Origin: UBA1205 sp045534635
GTDB lineage: Bacteria > Bacteroidota > Bacteroidia > Bacteroidales > WCHB1-69
DNA: 31,486 nucleotides
Assembly (NCBI GenBank): GCA_045534635.1
Contig: JAZSKB010000012.1
Span: 1-31,486, forward strand
Direction: 5' to 3'
Shown here: positions 7,942-15,761 of the stretch, piece after piece
How the letters are laid out: the number at the start of each line of letters is the position of its first letter
Numbering within the stretch: position 1 is the stretch's first letter
Made by a program: the position numbers and the translations under genes
Notes under the pieces: model-generated
Database searches by the model: none
What the model saw: only the letters and a program-made list of their open reading frames with translations
Told to the model about the DNA's origin: nothing

Positions 7942-9582
7942 TTAGTACATACCACCCATTCCACCGGGCATACCACCACCCATAGCAGGAGCGGCAGGAG
8001 TTTCTTCTTTAATTTCAGAAAGAACACATTCTGTAGTTAAAAGCATTCCAGCGATAGAAGCAGCATTTTCTAAAGCAACGCGAGATACTTTCGCAGGGTC
8101 AACAACACCTGCTTGCATCAAATCTTCATATTGTTCAGAGCGAGCGTTGAAACCGAAAAATCCTTCTCCTTCTTTTACGCGATTAACAACAACAGAACCT
8201 TCTAAACCAGCATTTTGAACAATTTGTCTCAATGGTTCTTCCAAAGCACGACGAATAATTTCAATACCGAATTTTTCGTCATCATTTTCGGCAGAAACAT
8301 TATCTAATGCAGAAATTGCACGGATATAAGCAACACCACCACCAGGGATAATACCTTCTTCAACAGCAGCACGTGTAGCATGTAAAGCATCATCAAAACG
8401 GTCTTTCTTTTCTTTCATTTCAACTTCACTTGCAGCACCAACGTAAATAACTGCTACGCCACCTGCCAATTTTGCCAAACGTTCTTGAAGTTTTTCTCTT
8501 TCGTAATCAGATTTTGTTTTTTCAATTTGAGATTTAATTTGAGCAATGCGAGCCTCAATAGTATCTTTTTGACCTTTTCCACTAACAATAGTTGTGTTTT
8601 CTTTGTCAATAGAAACTTTTTCTGCTTGACCCAACATTTCCAAAGTTGCATCTTCTAATTTGAAACCTTTTTCTTCAGAAACAACAGTACCACCTGTCAA
8701 AATGGCAATATCTTCCAATATTTCTTTTCTGCGGTCTCCAAAACCAGGTGCTTTCACTGCAACTATTTTCAAAGAACCACGCAAACGGTTAACAACCAAT
8801 GTTGCTAATGCTTCACTTTCAATATCTTCTGCAATAACCAATAACGCTTTACCTGTTTGAACAACTTTTTCTAAAATAGGCAAGAATTCTTTCATATTAG
8901 AAATTTTCTTGTCATATATTAAAATGTAAGGTGTTTCATAAACGGCTTCCATTTTTTCGGTATCGGTTACAAAATAAGGGGAAATGTATCCACGGTCGAA
9001 TTGCATACCTTCAACAACTTTTACCTCTGTTTCAGTACCTTTTGCTTCTTCTATAGTGATAACACCTTCTTTTTTCACTTTACGCATTGCTTCTGCTATA
9101 ATGCTACCAACTGCTTGGTCGTTGTTTGCAGAAATTGTTGCTACTTGTTGAATTTTTTCGTTATTGTCACCAACTTCTTGTGCTCTATTGCGTAAATCGT
9201 TTACAATAATAGCAACTGCTTTATCGATACCTCGTTTTAAATCCATAGGATTTGCTCCTGCGGTAACATATTTTAAACCATGATTGAAAATTATTTGTGC
9301 CAAAACAGTAGCAGTTGTTGTTCCATCACCTGCTTGGTCGTTGGTTTTAGAAGCAACTTCTTTTACCATTTGAGCACCCATATTTTCTATAGCTTCTTTC
9401 AATTCTATTTCTTTTGCTACAGAAACACCATCTTTGGTAATTTGAGGTGCACCAAATTTTTTATCTATAATAACATTTCTTCCTTTAGGTCCTAAGGTTA
9501 CTTTTACTGCATTTGCTAATGCGTCAACACCTTTTTTCAAACCTTCTCTTGCTTCCCAGCTATATAAAATTTCTTTTGCCAT
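7942..9582 (-). CDS. groEL: Chaperonin GroEL
   Basis: 60-kDa chaperonin, 546 aa, forming the double-ring ATP-dependent folding cage with GroES. Visible landmarks are the N-terminal KVTLGPKGRNV, the nucleotide-binding GDGTTTATVLAQ, the apical VKAPGFGDRRKE, EEGIIPGGGVAYIRA near residue 400, and a Gly-Met-rich tail (PAMGGGMPGGMGGMY) typical of GroEL. The gene is downstream of groES on the minus strand with a 41-bp gap, the standard bicistronic order. It ends at a shared bidirectional terminator. No anomalies in length or motifs. Confidence 0.99.
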   Translation of the reverse strand: MAKEILYSWEAREGLKKGVDALANAVKVTLGPKGRNVIIDKKFGAPQITKDGVSVAKEIELKEAIENMGAQMVKEVASKTNDQAGDGTTTATVLAQIIFNHGLKYVTAGANPMDLKRGIDKAVAIIVNDLRNRAQEVGDNNEKIQQVATISANNDQAVGSIIAEAMRKVKKEGVITIEEAKGTETEVKVVEGMQFDRGYISPYFVTDTEKMEAVYETPYILIYDKKISNMKEFLPILEKVVQTGKALLVIAEDIESEALATLVVNRLRGSLKIVAVKAPGFGDRRKEILEDIAILTGGTVVSEEKGFKLEDATLEMLGQAEKVSIDKENTTIVSGKGQKDTIEARIAQIKSQIEKTKSDYEREKLQERLAKLAGGVAVIYVGAASEVEMKEKKDRFDDALHATRAAVEEGIIPGGGVAYIRAISALDNVSAENDDEKFGIEIIRRALEEPLRQIVQNAGLEGSVVVNRVKEGEGFFGFNARSEQYEDLMQAGVVDPAKVSRVALENAASIAGMLLTTECVLSEIKEETPAAPAMGGGMPGGMGGMY

Positions 9583-9623
9583 TTTTATAAATTTTTAAAT
9601 TTAATAAACTATATTTCAGCAAA

Positions 9624-9899
9624 TTAAACAATTGCTAAAATATCTGATTCTTTCATAATAAGATAATCTTTACCATCATAATTGATTTCTGTGCCTGCAT
9701 ATTTGCCATACAAAACAATATCTCCAACTTTTACTGTCATTGGTTCATCTTTTTTGCCAGCTCCAACGGCTACAACAGTTCCTTTTTGTGGTTTTTCTTT
9801 TGCTGTGTCTGGAATTATGATTCCTCCTGCTGTTTTTTGTTCTGCTGGAGCCGCTTCTACAATTACTCTGTCTGCTAATGGTTTTATATTTAATGCCAT
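9624..9899 (-). CDS. groES: Co-chaperonin GroES
   Basis: 10-kDa lid of the GroEL cage, 91 aa. It shows the N-terminal IKPLADRVIVE, the mobile loop KTAGGIIIPD (around residues 22-31) that contacts GroEL, and the C-terminal GKDYLIMKESDILAIV. First gene of the groESL operon on the minus strand. The 9900-10200 region upstream has no closer good promoter, so the transcript probably starts about 300 bp upstream (see promoter at 10205-10237) and carries a long leader with inverted repeats. Confidence 0.98.
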   Translation of the reverse strand: MALNIKPLADRVIVEAAPAEQKTAGGIIIPDTAKEKPQKGTVVAVGAGKKDEPMTVKVGDIVLYGKYAGTEINYDGKDYLIMKESDILAIV

Positions 9900-9977
9900 A
9901 TTTGTAAAATTTTAATGTTTATACTTTTTAATTTCTAAAAATGTTACTTGCCAAATTTGTGCCAAAGCGTATTTATA

Positions 9978-9990
9978 GACATATTGTCAT
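9978..9990. repeat. GACA-N3-TGTC inverted repeat, copy 1 (groES leader)
   Basis: GACATATTGTCAT: half-sites GACA/TGTC around a 3-nt centre. It closely matches the second copy at 10080-10092 (GACAAAATGTCAT), differing only in the centre. It lies about 80 bp upstream of the groES start, inside the predicted leader. Confidence 0.4.
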
Positions 9991-10077
9991 ACACTATTTT
10001 TTTTGATTTTTTTATTAAAACACTGTTATACACTTAATTAAATATTTTTTAACAAAAAATACATTTTTACGAAAACA

Positions 10078-10092
10078 ATGACAAAATGTCAT
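10078..10092. repeat. ATGACA-N3-TGTCAT inverted repeat, copy 2 (groES leader)
   Basis: Perfect 6-bp arms (ATGACA and TGTCAT) around AAA. It shares the GACA-N3-TGTCAT core with copy 1, 102 bp closer to groES. Two copies in one intergenic region suggest a protein-binding site, but these are short motifs in AT-rich DNA. Confidence 0.4.
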
Positions 10093-10204
10093 ATAAATAG
10101 ACAAAATCACGACAATATTTCTTTGTTAAAGACTTTTATCTCTATTCCCTGACGAAAAGCAACGTTCATTTTATCGTAAAAATATGTTTTCCAAATTAAT
10201 TTTG

Positions 10205-10237
10205 CAAAGATACAAAAAAGGTCAATTTGTTGACAAA
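10205..10237 (-). promoter_or_regulatory. Bacteroidota-type promoter reading toward groES
   Basis: On the minus strand: TTTG at 10237-10234, a 21-bp spacer, then TATCTTTG at 10212-10205, a full-consensus arrangement. Transcription would start near 10198 and give groES a leader of about 300 nt. The inverted repeat GTCAA-TTTG-TTGAC at 10221-10234 abuts and overlaps the -33 element, a plausible operator position. Confidence 0.65.
10221..10234. repeat. GTCAA-N4-TTGAC inverted repeat at the groESL promoter
   Basis: Perfect 5-bp arms around TTTG, touching the -33 element of the minus-strand promoter and lying within its spacer. Candidate operator for a repressor; the protein is unknown. Confidence 0.35.
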
Positions 10238-10355
10238 TTTTACATTTTTATTTATTCTTTTTCTTTGTTAAAAGAGACAATACTTAAAAGAAATTGTAAA
10301 CACCTTGCTGATTTTAAATAGCAAAAACATATTCAATTACTGCAAATGAAGATAC

Positions 10356-10378
10356 TTATCTGATTGCAAATCTGATAA
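10356..10378. repeat. Imperfect inverted repeat downstream of the AAA ATPase gene
   Basis: TTATCTGATT-GCA-AATCTGATAA pairs at 9 of 10 positions. It is not followed by a T-tract in the direction of the ATPase transcript, so it is not an obvious terminator. Function unknown. Confidence 0.3.
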
Positions 10379-10486
10379 AAAATACGCCAGCTTTACGGCT
10401 GATTAGTTTCGTTTTCTTCTATCCGTTTTTTTATATGACTGAAGATTTTCTTGTAAGCGAAACAGAGGAAAGTATTGGTACGAAAA

Positions 10487-11605
10487 TTAGTTTTTCTTTA
10501 GCCATACCCCCATTATAGGGTCGGCAAGTAGAATTTTCTTGTCTTCAACAAGAATCAGGTCTTTGTCTATCAGAGATTTCTTTATGGAAATGACATTGGG
10601 CGATGAGCCTAAATGATAGCGAGAAATAACTTTAGAGGACGTGAGACCTGTATGAAATCCATCGGCCACGGCTTGTAAGAAATTCATTTGATAAGCCGTC
10701 AAACCTTCTGTTTTGACCTCAAATATATCGGAACATTGAAAAACAAGTTCCTCAAACGCTTCCTGAAGTATTCTTTCATCAACATGCTTTTCTGTACGTT
10801 GAAACACATACCATGCCAACTGTTGGACGTAGGAAGAATTTCCATCTACCTGATTTACTATCCATTCTGTTTGTTTTTGTGAAATACTTTTTCCTTCTTG
10901 TTCAAATTTGTTAGTAATGTACTTTATCCAGTATTCCATAGGGATACGTCCTAAGTAAATAATGTCTCCAAATTTGTAAAATGGTTTAGTTGTGTCATCA
11001 AAAAAAGACTCCATCATGTGCTTGCGACTACCGAATAGACAATAGGAGGTCAATTCGTGATGTTGCCATGTAGAGCGTAGTTCAGTTTGAAATTGTAATG
11101 AATTGGAGAAACTACCTATTTGCTGAATTTCATCTATACATACCACTATACGAATATTTTTTTTCTTGGCAATATGCTCTGGCAATTGGAGCAAATCTTC
11201 TAATGAGCGTTCTTGGGGGGATAGTTGCAGTTTGATGCTCATTTCGCCCATTGGTTCGGGTGAAGCGTTGATAGCGAAACTGAAACGACTAAGAAACGAA
11301 CGAGCAATATCCATCCATTCCTCCATTTTATTCGCAGTTTGTGTTAACACTGCTGAGGCAAAGCGTTCGCAGAAATCTTCATGAGTACGACAACGATGCA
11401 CATCTACATATACTATTTTCAGTTTTTCATTTTCTGCTATGCTTTTTGCTCTTTTTACCAACGATGTCTTGCCCCAGCGACGAGGAGAGATTATAAAAGT
11501 ATTTACTCCATACTTGAAATTGGACACCAATTTTTTTGTATCTTCTATACGGTCTGTAAAAGTGTTGCCACTTACTGTTTTTCCAAATACAAATAGACTA
11601 CCCAT
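10487..11605 (-). CDS. AAA ATPase of the archaeal-type (ATPase_2/MNS) STAND-like family
   Basis: A 372-aa P-loop ATPase. The N-terminus GSLFVFGKTVSGNTFTDR and a Walker A with basic residues (PRRWGKTS, 41-48) are typical of the 'archaeal ATPase' group. Walker B is VVCIDEIQ with D158 and E159, and a sensor-like FGSRKHMM follows. After the ATPase core comes a helical lid and a C-terminal winged-helix-like region (about 300-372, with GLTSSKVISRYHLGSSPNVISIKKSLIDK). There is no nuclease (DUF234 or DUF4143-type) domain in this short protein. These genes are accessory and patchy in Bacteroidota; the biological role is unknown. Its ATG is preceded by an unusual periodic repeat, and no standard promoter was identified. 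Confidence 0.85.
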   Translation of the reverse strand: MGSLFVFGKTVSGNTFTDRIEDTKKLVSNFKYGVNTFIISPRRWGKTSLVKRAKSIAENEKLKIVYVDVHRCRTHEDFCERFASAVLTQTANKMEEWMDIARSFLSRFSFAINASPEPMGEMSIKLQLSPQERSLEDLLQLPEHIAKKKNIRIVVCIDEIQQIGSFSNSLQFQTELRSTWQHHELTSYCLFGSRKHMMESFFDDTTKPFYKFGDIIYLGRIPMEYWIKYITNKFEQEGKSISQKQTEWIVNQVDGNSSYVQQLAWYVFQRTEKHVDERILQEAFEELVFQCSDIFEVKTEGLTAYQMNFLQAVADGFHTGLTSSKVISRYHLGSSPNVISIKKSLIDKDLILVEDKKILLADPIMGVWLKKN

Positions 11606-11609
11606 AATT

Positions 11610-11646
11610 TTACTAATTAGCTTGTTACTAATAACGCACTTACTAA
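11610..11646. repeat. 15-bp-period heptamer repeat (TTACTAA x3, plus one at 11694)
   Basis: TTACTAA begins at 11610, 11625 and 11640, exactly 15 bp apart, with a fourth copy at 11694-11700. The 8-bp spacers differ, so this is not a simple tandem duplication. On the coding strand of the ATPase gene the repeat reads TTAGTAA and ends 4 bp before its ATG. Iteron- or operator-like. Confidence 0.55.
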
Positions 11647-11843
11647 GTATTTTATTATTTTAGTGTAAAAAAATATTATGAAAATATCATATATTACTAA
11701 TATTCAATTATTTATATGTGTTTTTAAAGTATCTAATTAAGTTGTTTTTTTATCAATTTTCTACCTATATAGGGCGAATATAATGACGGGTGTTTATGTC
11801 ATCGGTAGATATATAGATTGAACAAACAAAGTGATAAAAAAAA

Positions 11844-11862
11844 CATATTGGTAACCAATATG
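11844..11862. repeat. Perfect 9-bp-arm palindrome (operator-like)
   Basis: CATATTGGT-A-ACCAATATG. The single-base centre means it cannot form a good RNA hairpin, so it looks like a dimeric protein-binding site. It lies about 240 bp upstream of the AAA ATPase start, between that gene and the glyA terminator. Confidence 0.5.
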
Positions 11863-11910
11863 AAATATATTTCTATTAATAAATTCATTTAACATAGTAT
11901 TTTTCCACAA

Positions 11911-11938
11911 AAAAAGGCAACCGATGGTTGCCCTTTTT
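11911..11938 (-). terminator. Intrinsic terminator of glyA
   Basis: GGCAACC (11916-11922) pairs with GGTTGCC (11926-11932) around GAT. On the minus strand the stem is followed by a run of T (complement of the A-run ending at 11909-11915), about 20 bp after the glyA stop. A T-run on the plus side may also let it work in reverse. Confidence 0.85.
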
Positions 11939-11952
11939 TATTTATGCGATTG

Positions 11953-13233
11953 TTACCAAGCGAATAAAGGACGATTTTGCATCATTTCATTAACTTGATG
12001 ACGAGTTTTTTCTATTAATGCTTCATTATTTGGGTCACACAATACTGCATCAATCATATCAACAATCACTTTCATATCATCTTCTTTCAAACCACGGGTA
12101 GTAATAGCAGGAGTACCTACGCGTAAACCAGAAGTTTTGAAAGCAGAACGACTATCAAAAGGAACCATATTTTTGTTAACAGTAATATCCGCTTTTACCA
12201 AAGCATTTTCTGCTTCTTTACCTGTTAATTCAGCAAATTTTGTACGAAGGTCTATCAACATCAAATGATTGTCTGTACCATTAGAAATAACTTTATATCC
12301 TTTATTGATAAAAGCAGCACACATTGCTTTTGCATTTTTCATCACTTGTTGGATATATTGGTCGTAAGAATCTGTTAATGCTTCTCCAAAAGCCACTGCT
12401 TTTGCAGCAATAACGTGTTCAAGAGGACCACCTTGAGTACCAGGGAAAACAGCAGAATCTAACAAAGCAGACATTTTTTTGATTTCACCTTTAGGCGTAG
12501 TTTTTCCAAAAGGATTATCAAAATCTTCTCCCATAAGAATCAAACCACCACGAGGTCCACGTAAAGTTTTGTGAGTAGTTGTTGTCACGATATGACAATA
12601 TTTAACTGCATTGTTTAGATAACCTTTTGCAATCAATCCAGAAGGATGAGAAATATCCCCCATTAAAATAGCACCAACTTTGTCCGCAATTTGACGCATA
12701 CGAGCCCAATCCCAATCACGGCTATAAGCAGAAGCCCCACCTACGATTAATTTAGGACGGGTTTCTAATGCACGTACTTCCATTTTGTCATAATCTATGG
12801 TACCTGTTTCTTCTTCTACAGAATAATCCACAACATTGTACATAATACCAGAAAAATTGACAGGGCTACCATGAGAAAGGTGACCTCCATGATTAAGGTT
12901 CATCCCCATAAAAGTATCACCAGCATTCAAACATGCCAAAAATACAGCCATATTGGCTTGTGCACCAGAATGAGGTTGAACATTTGCCCAACAAGCACCA
13001 TAAAGTTGTTTTGCTCTATCGATAGCAATTTGTTCACTTTGGTCAACAATTTGGCAACCACCATAATAACGTTTGCCCGGATAACCTTCTGCATATTTAT
13101 TAGTCATTACCGAACCCATTGCTTCCATAACTTGTTGACTAACAAAATTTTCAGATGCAATCAACTCTATTCCGTGTGTTTGACGAACTCTTTCTTGTTC
13201 GATTAAATCAAATATTTGTTTATCTCTTTCCAT
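11953..13233 (-). CDS. glyA: Serine hydroxymethyltransferase (GlyA)
   Basis: PLP enzyme interconverting serine plus tetrahydrofolate with glycine plus methylene-THF, the main one-carbon source. The 426-aa length is typical. It shows the N-terminal ELIASENFVS, YAEGYPGKRYYGG at about 47-59, LMGDISHPSGL near 190-200, and the PLP-lysine motif TTTTHKTLRGPRGG with K222. The C-terminal GTPAITTRG is also present. A -7 element lies about 44 bp upstream, and a strong terminator follows, so it is probably monocistronic. Confidence 0.97.
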   Translation of the reverse strand: MERDKQIFDLIEQERVRQTHGIELIASENFVSQQVMEAMGSVMTNKYAEGYPGKRYYGGCQIVDQSEQIAIDRAKQLYGACWANVQPHSGAQANMAVFLACLNAGDTFMGMNLNHGGHLSHGSPVNFSGIMYNVVDYSVEEETGTIDYDKMEVRALETRPKLIVGGASAYSRDWDWARMRQIADKVGAILMGDISHPSGLIAKGYLNNAVKYCHIVTTTTHKTLRGPRGGLILMGEDFDNPFGKTTPKGEIKKMSALLDSAVFPGTQGGPLEHVIAAKAVAFGEALTDSYDQYIQQVMKNAKAMCAAFINKGYKVISNGTDNHLMLIDLRTKFAELTGKEAENALVKADITVNKNMVPFDSRSAFKTSGLRVGTPAITTRGLKEDDMKVIVDMIDAVLCDPNNEALIEKTRHQVNEMMQNRPLFAW

Positions 13234-13276
13234 TTTATATGAATAATTGTATTTTATACTTTAAATATTTTACTTG

Positions 13277-13284
13277 CAAAAGTA
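13277..13284 (-). promoter_or_regulatory. -7 promoter element of glyA
   Basis: TACTTTTG on the minus strand fits TAnnTTTG. It would give a leader of about 38 nt. The -33 element is not obvious (nearest TTTG has a 30-bp spacer). Confidence 0.45.
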
Positions 13285-13365
13285 GAAAAAATAGTTGAGA
13301 ATACTATCATTCTTCAAAAATATTTTTCTTAATTTATTTTTTGTATCCAATATACAAACCAAAAA

Positions 13366-14361
13366 CTATGACCTAAACTTTGGAAGGTCATTTTTTCCCA
13401 TCACTTTTTGATACGCTTGACAATAATTTTCGTAAGATGTTCCTTGAGACATTGCTCTTAAAATATCTATTCTTTTAGTAATTGGCGGGTGTGTAGAAAA
13501 AAGAGTAGCAACTCTTTCGCCTAAATTAGGTTTGCTGATACACATTGCCGAAGCCATTTTTCCCGGGTCAAAAGCGACATTATCTCCTGAAATCTTTTGC
13601 AAAGCATCGGCCAACGCATTTGGGTCGTGAGTAAAATTTACAGCCATTGTATCGGCCAAATATTCTCTTTTTCGAGATAATGAAAAATAAAATAATTGCG
13701 ACAACAAAGCAGAAAATATCGCTAAAACAATTACAATAGCAATAATAATAACTTGTGCCACACCATTTTTTCCATCATCAGAAGAAGAACGTCTATTGTT
13801 TATTCCACCATAAAAAAATGACCTTGTTAATATTTGGGAAATTAAAACAATGGTACACATCATAATACTTGCAAAAGTCATATAAACAATATCTCTATTG
13901 TAAATATGCGACATTTCGTGAGCCATCACCGCTTGAATTTCTTGCCTATTGAGTCGTTGACGTAAACCTCTTGTAATAGCAACGACACTATTTTCTATTT
14001 TTGTTCCAGTTGCAAAAGCATTCATGGCATCGGTGTTGATAATATATATTTTCGGCATCGGTAACCCAGAGACCATACTAAGTTCTTCTATAATATTATA
14101 AAGTGTAGGGTCATCATTTTTCGTTATCTCTTGTGCCTCCATAGTGCTAAGTATAACTTTTGCACCACGTTTGTAAGCAATCAATGCTTGCACTAACCAA
14201 ATAATAAACGCTACTACAATCCCTATAGCAACACCTTGACCTGACATAGGATTCGAATCAAATATAAAACCCAAACCTCCCCCAAGAGCAAGCAATAAAA
14301 TTCCCATGGCAAAAAAGATAAGCCATGATTTTCGCTTATTTTTCGCTATTAATTCGTACAT
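13366..14361 (-). CDS. htpX: M48 family zinc metalloprotease, HtpX-like
   Basis: Membrane-embedded stress protease of 331 aa with its active site facing the cytoplasm in known HtpX. Two N-terminal transmembrane segments (about 13-34 and 42-62) precede the zinc motif HEMSH (H148, E149, H152). Two further membrane segments follow (about 161-180 and 201-226), and the third ligand is E233 in SRKREYLAD. The overall order (TM, TM, HExxH, TM, TM, E) is that of HtpX. It starts 3 bp after lemA on the minus strand; lemA-htpX pairing is a common arrangement in bacteria. Expected role: turnover of misfolded membrane proteins. Confidence 0.92.
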   Translation of the reverse strand: MYELIAKNKRKSWLIFFAMGILLLALGGGLGFIFDSNPMSGQGVAIGIVVAFIIWLVQALIAYKRGAKVILSTMEAQEITKNDDPTLYNIIEELSMVSGLPMPKIYIINTDAMNAFATGTKIENSVVAITRGLRQRLNRQEIQAVMAHEMSHIYNRDIVYMTFASIMMCTIVLISQILTRSFFYGGINNRRSSSDDGKNGVAQVIIIAIVIVLAIFSALLSQLFYFSLSRKREYLADTMAVNFTHDPNALADALQKISGDNVAFDPGKMASAMCISKPNLGERVATLFSTHPPITKRIDILRAMSQGTSYENYCQAYQKVMGKNDLPKFRS

Positions 14362-14364
14362 TTT

Positions 14365-14916
14365 TTAGAAAGATACTTTTGGTGCTTGACGGGCTTCTTG
14401 TGTTGACAATTCAAACAATTCTCTTTGTGTAAAATTGAACATTCCTGCCAAAATATTATTTGGAAATATTTGAATTTTATTATTATAATCGGTTACAACT
14501 TGATTGTACAATTGACGAGTAAAAGAAATTTTATTTTCTGTTGATGCCAATTCTTCTTGCAAAGACAAAAAGTTTGCATTTGCTTTTAAATCTGGATATG
14601 CTTCTAACTGAACATTTAAACTTCTCAATGCAGAAGAAAGCATATTGTTTGCTTCAGCTCTTTCTGACATTGCCGTTGCATTCATCGCTTGAGAACGATA
14701 TGCAGTTATTTTATCTAATGTTTCACTTTCGTGTTTTGCATAACCTTTTACCGTTTCTACCAAATTGGGTATCAACGCATAACGCCTTTCTAATTGCACA
14801 TCTACATTGTGCCATTCTTTATCTACATCATTTCTCTTTTTTATCATTCCATTATAAATGGAAATTCCCCATACTACCAACAAGGCAATTACGCCTATTA
14901 CAATTATTGTTATCAT
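14365..14916 (-). CDS. lemA: LemA family protein
   Basis: A 183-aa protein with an N-terminal transmembrane helix (about 1-20) followed by the LemA signature IKKRNDVDKEWHNVDVQLERRYALIPNLVETVKGYAKHE (given here only as a description: RNDVDKEW, then LERR, then LIPNLVETVKGYA) and a long coiled helical domain ending FNFTQRELFEL. Function is not firmly known. It is coupled to the HtpX-like protease (3-bp gap), so it may assist or regulate that protease. It starts 29 bp after the pyrK stop and probably lies in the same transcript. Confidence 0.92.
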   Translation of the reverse strand: MITIIVIGVIALLVVWGISIYNGMIKKRNDVDKEWHNVDVQLERRYALIPNLVETVKGYAKHESETLDKITAYRSQAMNATAMSERAEANNMLSSALRSLNVQLEAYPDLKANANFLSLQEELASTENKISFTRQLYNQVVTDYNNKIQIFPNNILAGMFNFTQRELFELSTQEARQAPKVSF

Positions 14917-14945
14917 TTTTTATATATTTTTTTATAAATTTATTT

Positions 14946-15716
14946 TTATTCTACAAAATTTTGCAATGTTTTAACATCAAATACAGGACCATCGGAACAA
15001 ACACATTTATGACCTTCATCTGTTTTTGTTACACAACACAAACAAGCCCCTATTCCACAAGCCATTGTATTTTCCAAAGAAACCATACAAGGCAAAGATG
15101 CATTTATGGCTAATTTGGCAACTGCTTTCATCATTATTTGTGGACCACAAGAATATATTTTATCAAAACGTGACAAATCACTAAACAAAGAATGTTGTGT
15201 TACCACACCTTTTTCTCCTAAAGAACCATCATCTGTAATTAGATATACATCTGCACACGGTTCAAATTCCGAACGAAGACAAAGCATTTGTTCGTTTCTT
15301 CCTCCCAACAATACAGTAGGACGAATACCTTTTCTAAAAAAACATTTTGATAAATATACCAATGGGGCTATTCCACAACCACCACCAACAAGCAAAGGTT
15401 TTTTGCTATCTATCTGAAAACCATTGCCAAGTGGATACATAATATCTAAAGTATCTCCTATTTTCATTTTTGACAATGCTTTTGTTCCCTCCCCTACTTG
15501 TTGGATATAAAATTTCAATGTATTGTTATTTTTATCCACATCACAAATTGAAATAGGACGTCGTAAAAATGCGTGTTGCGAATTTGGCACAAGAATATTG
15601 ACAAATTGCCCTGGAAATATTTCTTCCATTTTTGTTTCTGCTTGCACTACCATAATAAAAACATTATTGGCTATTGCATTATTGGTCAATACTCTAAATT
15701 TTTCAACTCTCTTCAT
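14946..15716 (-). CDS. pyrK: Dihydroorotate dehydrogenase electron transfer subunit (PyrK)
   Basis: A 256-aa FAD/[2Fe-2S] protein of the ferredoxin-NADP reductase superfamily that passes electrons from the catalytic PyrD (type 1B) to NAD in pyrimidine synthesis. Seen: FAD-binding RRPISIC at 52-58, the NAD-site LVGGGCGIAPL at 109-119, and a C-terminal cysteine cluster with C220, C225, C228 and C240 (C227 and C238 are also close). The cluster position at the C-terminus is diagnostic for PyrK. pyrD is not adjacent in this window, which is slightly unusual. It lies in a minus-strand run between a phosphoesterase gene and lemA-htpX. Confidence 0.9.
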   Translation of the reverse strand: MKRVEKFRVLTNNAIANNVFIMVVQAETKMEEIFPGQFVNILVPNSQHAFLRRPISICDVDKNNNTLKFYIQQVGEGTKALSKMKIGDTLDIMYPLGNGFQIDSKKPLLVGGGCGIAPLVYLSKCFFRKGIRPTVLLGGRNEQMLCLRSEFEPCADVYLITDDGSLGEKGVVTQHSLFSDLSRFDKIYSCGPQIMMKAVAKLAINASLPCMVSLENTMACGIGACLCCVTKTDEGHKCVCSDGPVFDVKTLQNFVE

Positions 15717-15761
15717 CTCTATTATTTTCGATATAAATATAACGAGAATATTTACCTTTTA

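Larger units (their letters stand above)
9900..10486. other. 587-bp intergenic region upstream of groES
   Basis: No protein-coding gene is apparent. It holds the likely groESL promoter (minus strand, 10205-10237), a roughly 300-nt untranslated leader from there to groES, and several inverted repeats (9978-9990, 10078-10092, 10221-10234, 10356-10378). No CIRCE element (TTAGCACTC-N9-GAGTGCTAA) is visible. The part nearest 10487 is the 3' flank of the AAA ATPase gene and shows no clear terminator. Confidence 0.6.
11606..11952. other. 347-bp intergenic region between glyA 3' end and AAA ATPase
   Basis: No coding gene seen. From the ATPase side it holds a three-copy 15-bp-period TTACTAA repeat (11610-11646) with a fourth copy at 11694-11700, the palindrome CCTATATAGG at 11764-11773, a perfect 9-bp-arm palindrome at 11844-11862, and the glyA terminator at 11911-11938. 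A standard TAnnTTTG promoter for the ATPase gene was not found. Confidence 0.6.

Noticed and set aside
14541..15113. Long plus-strand open frame (190 codons) opposite lemA and pyrK
   Set aside because: It is the shadow of two well-supported minus-strand genes and its translation is low-complexity Leu/Phe/His-rich.
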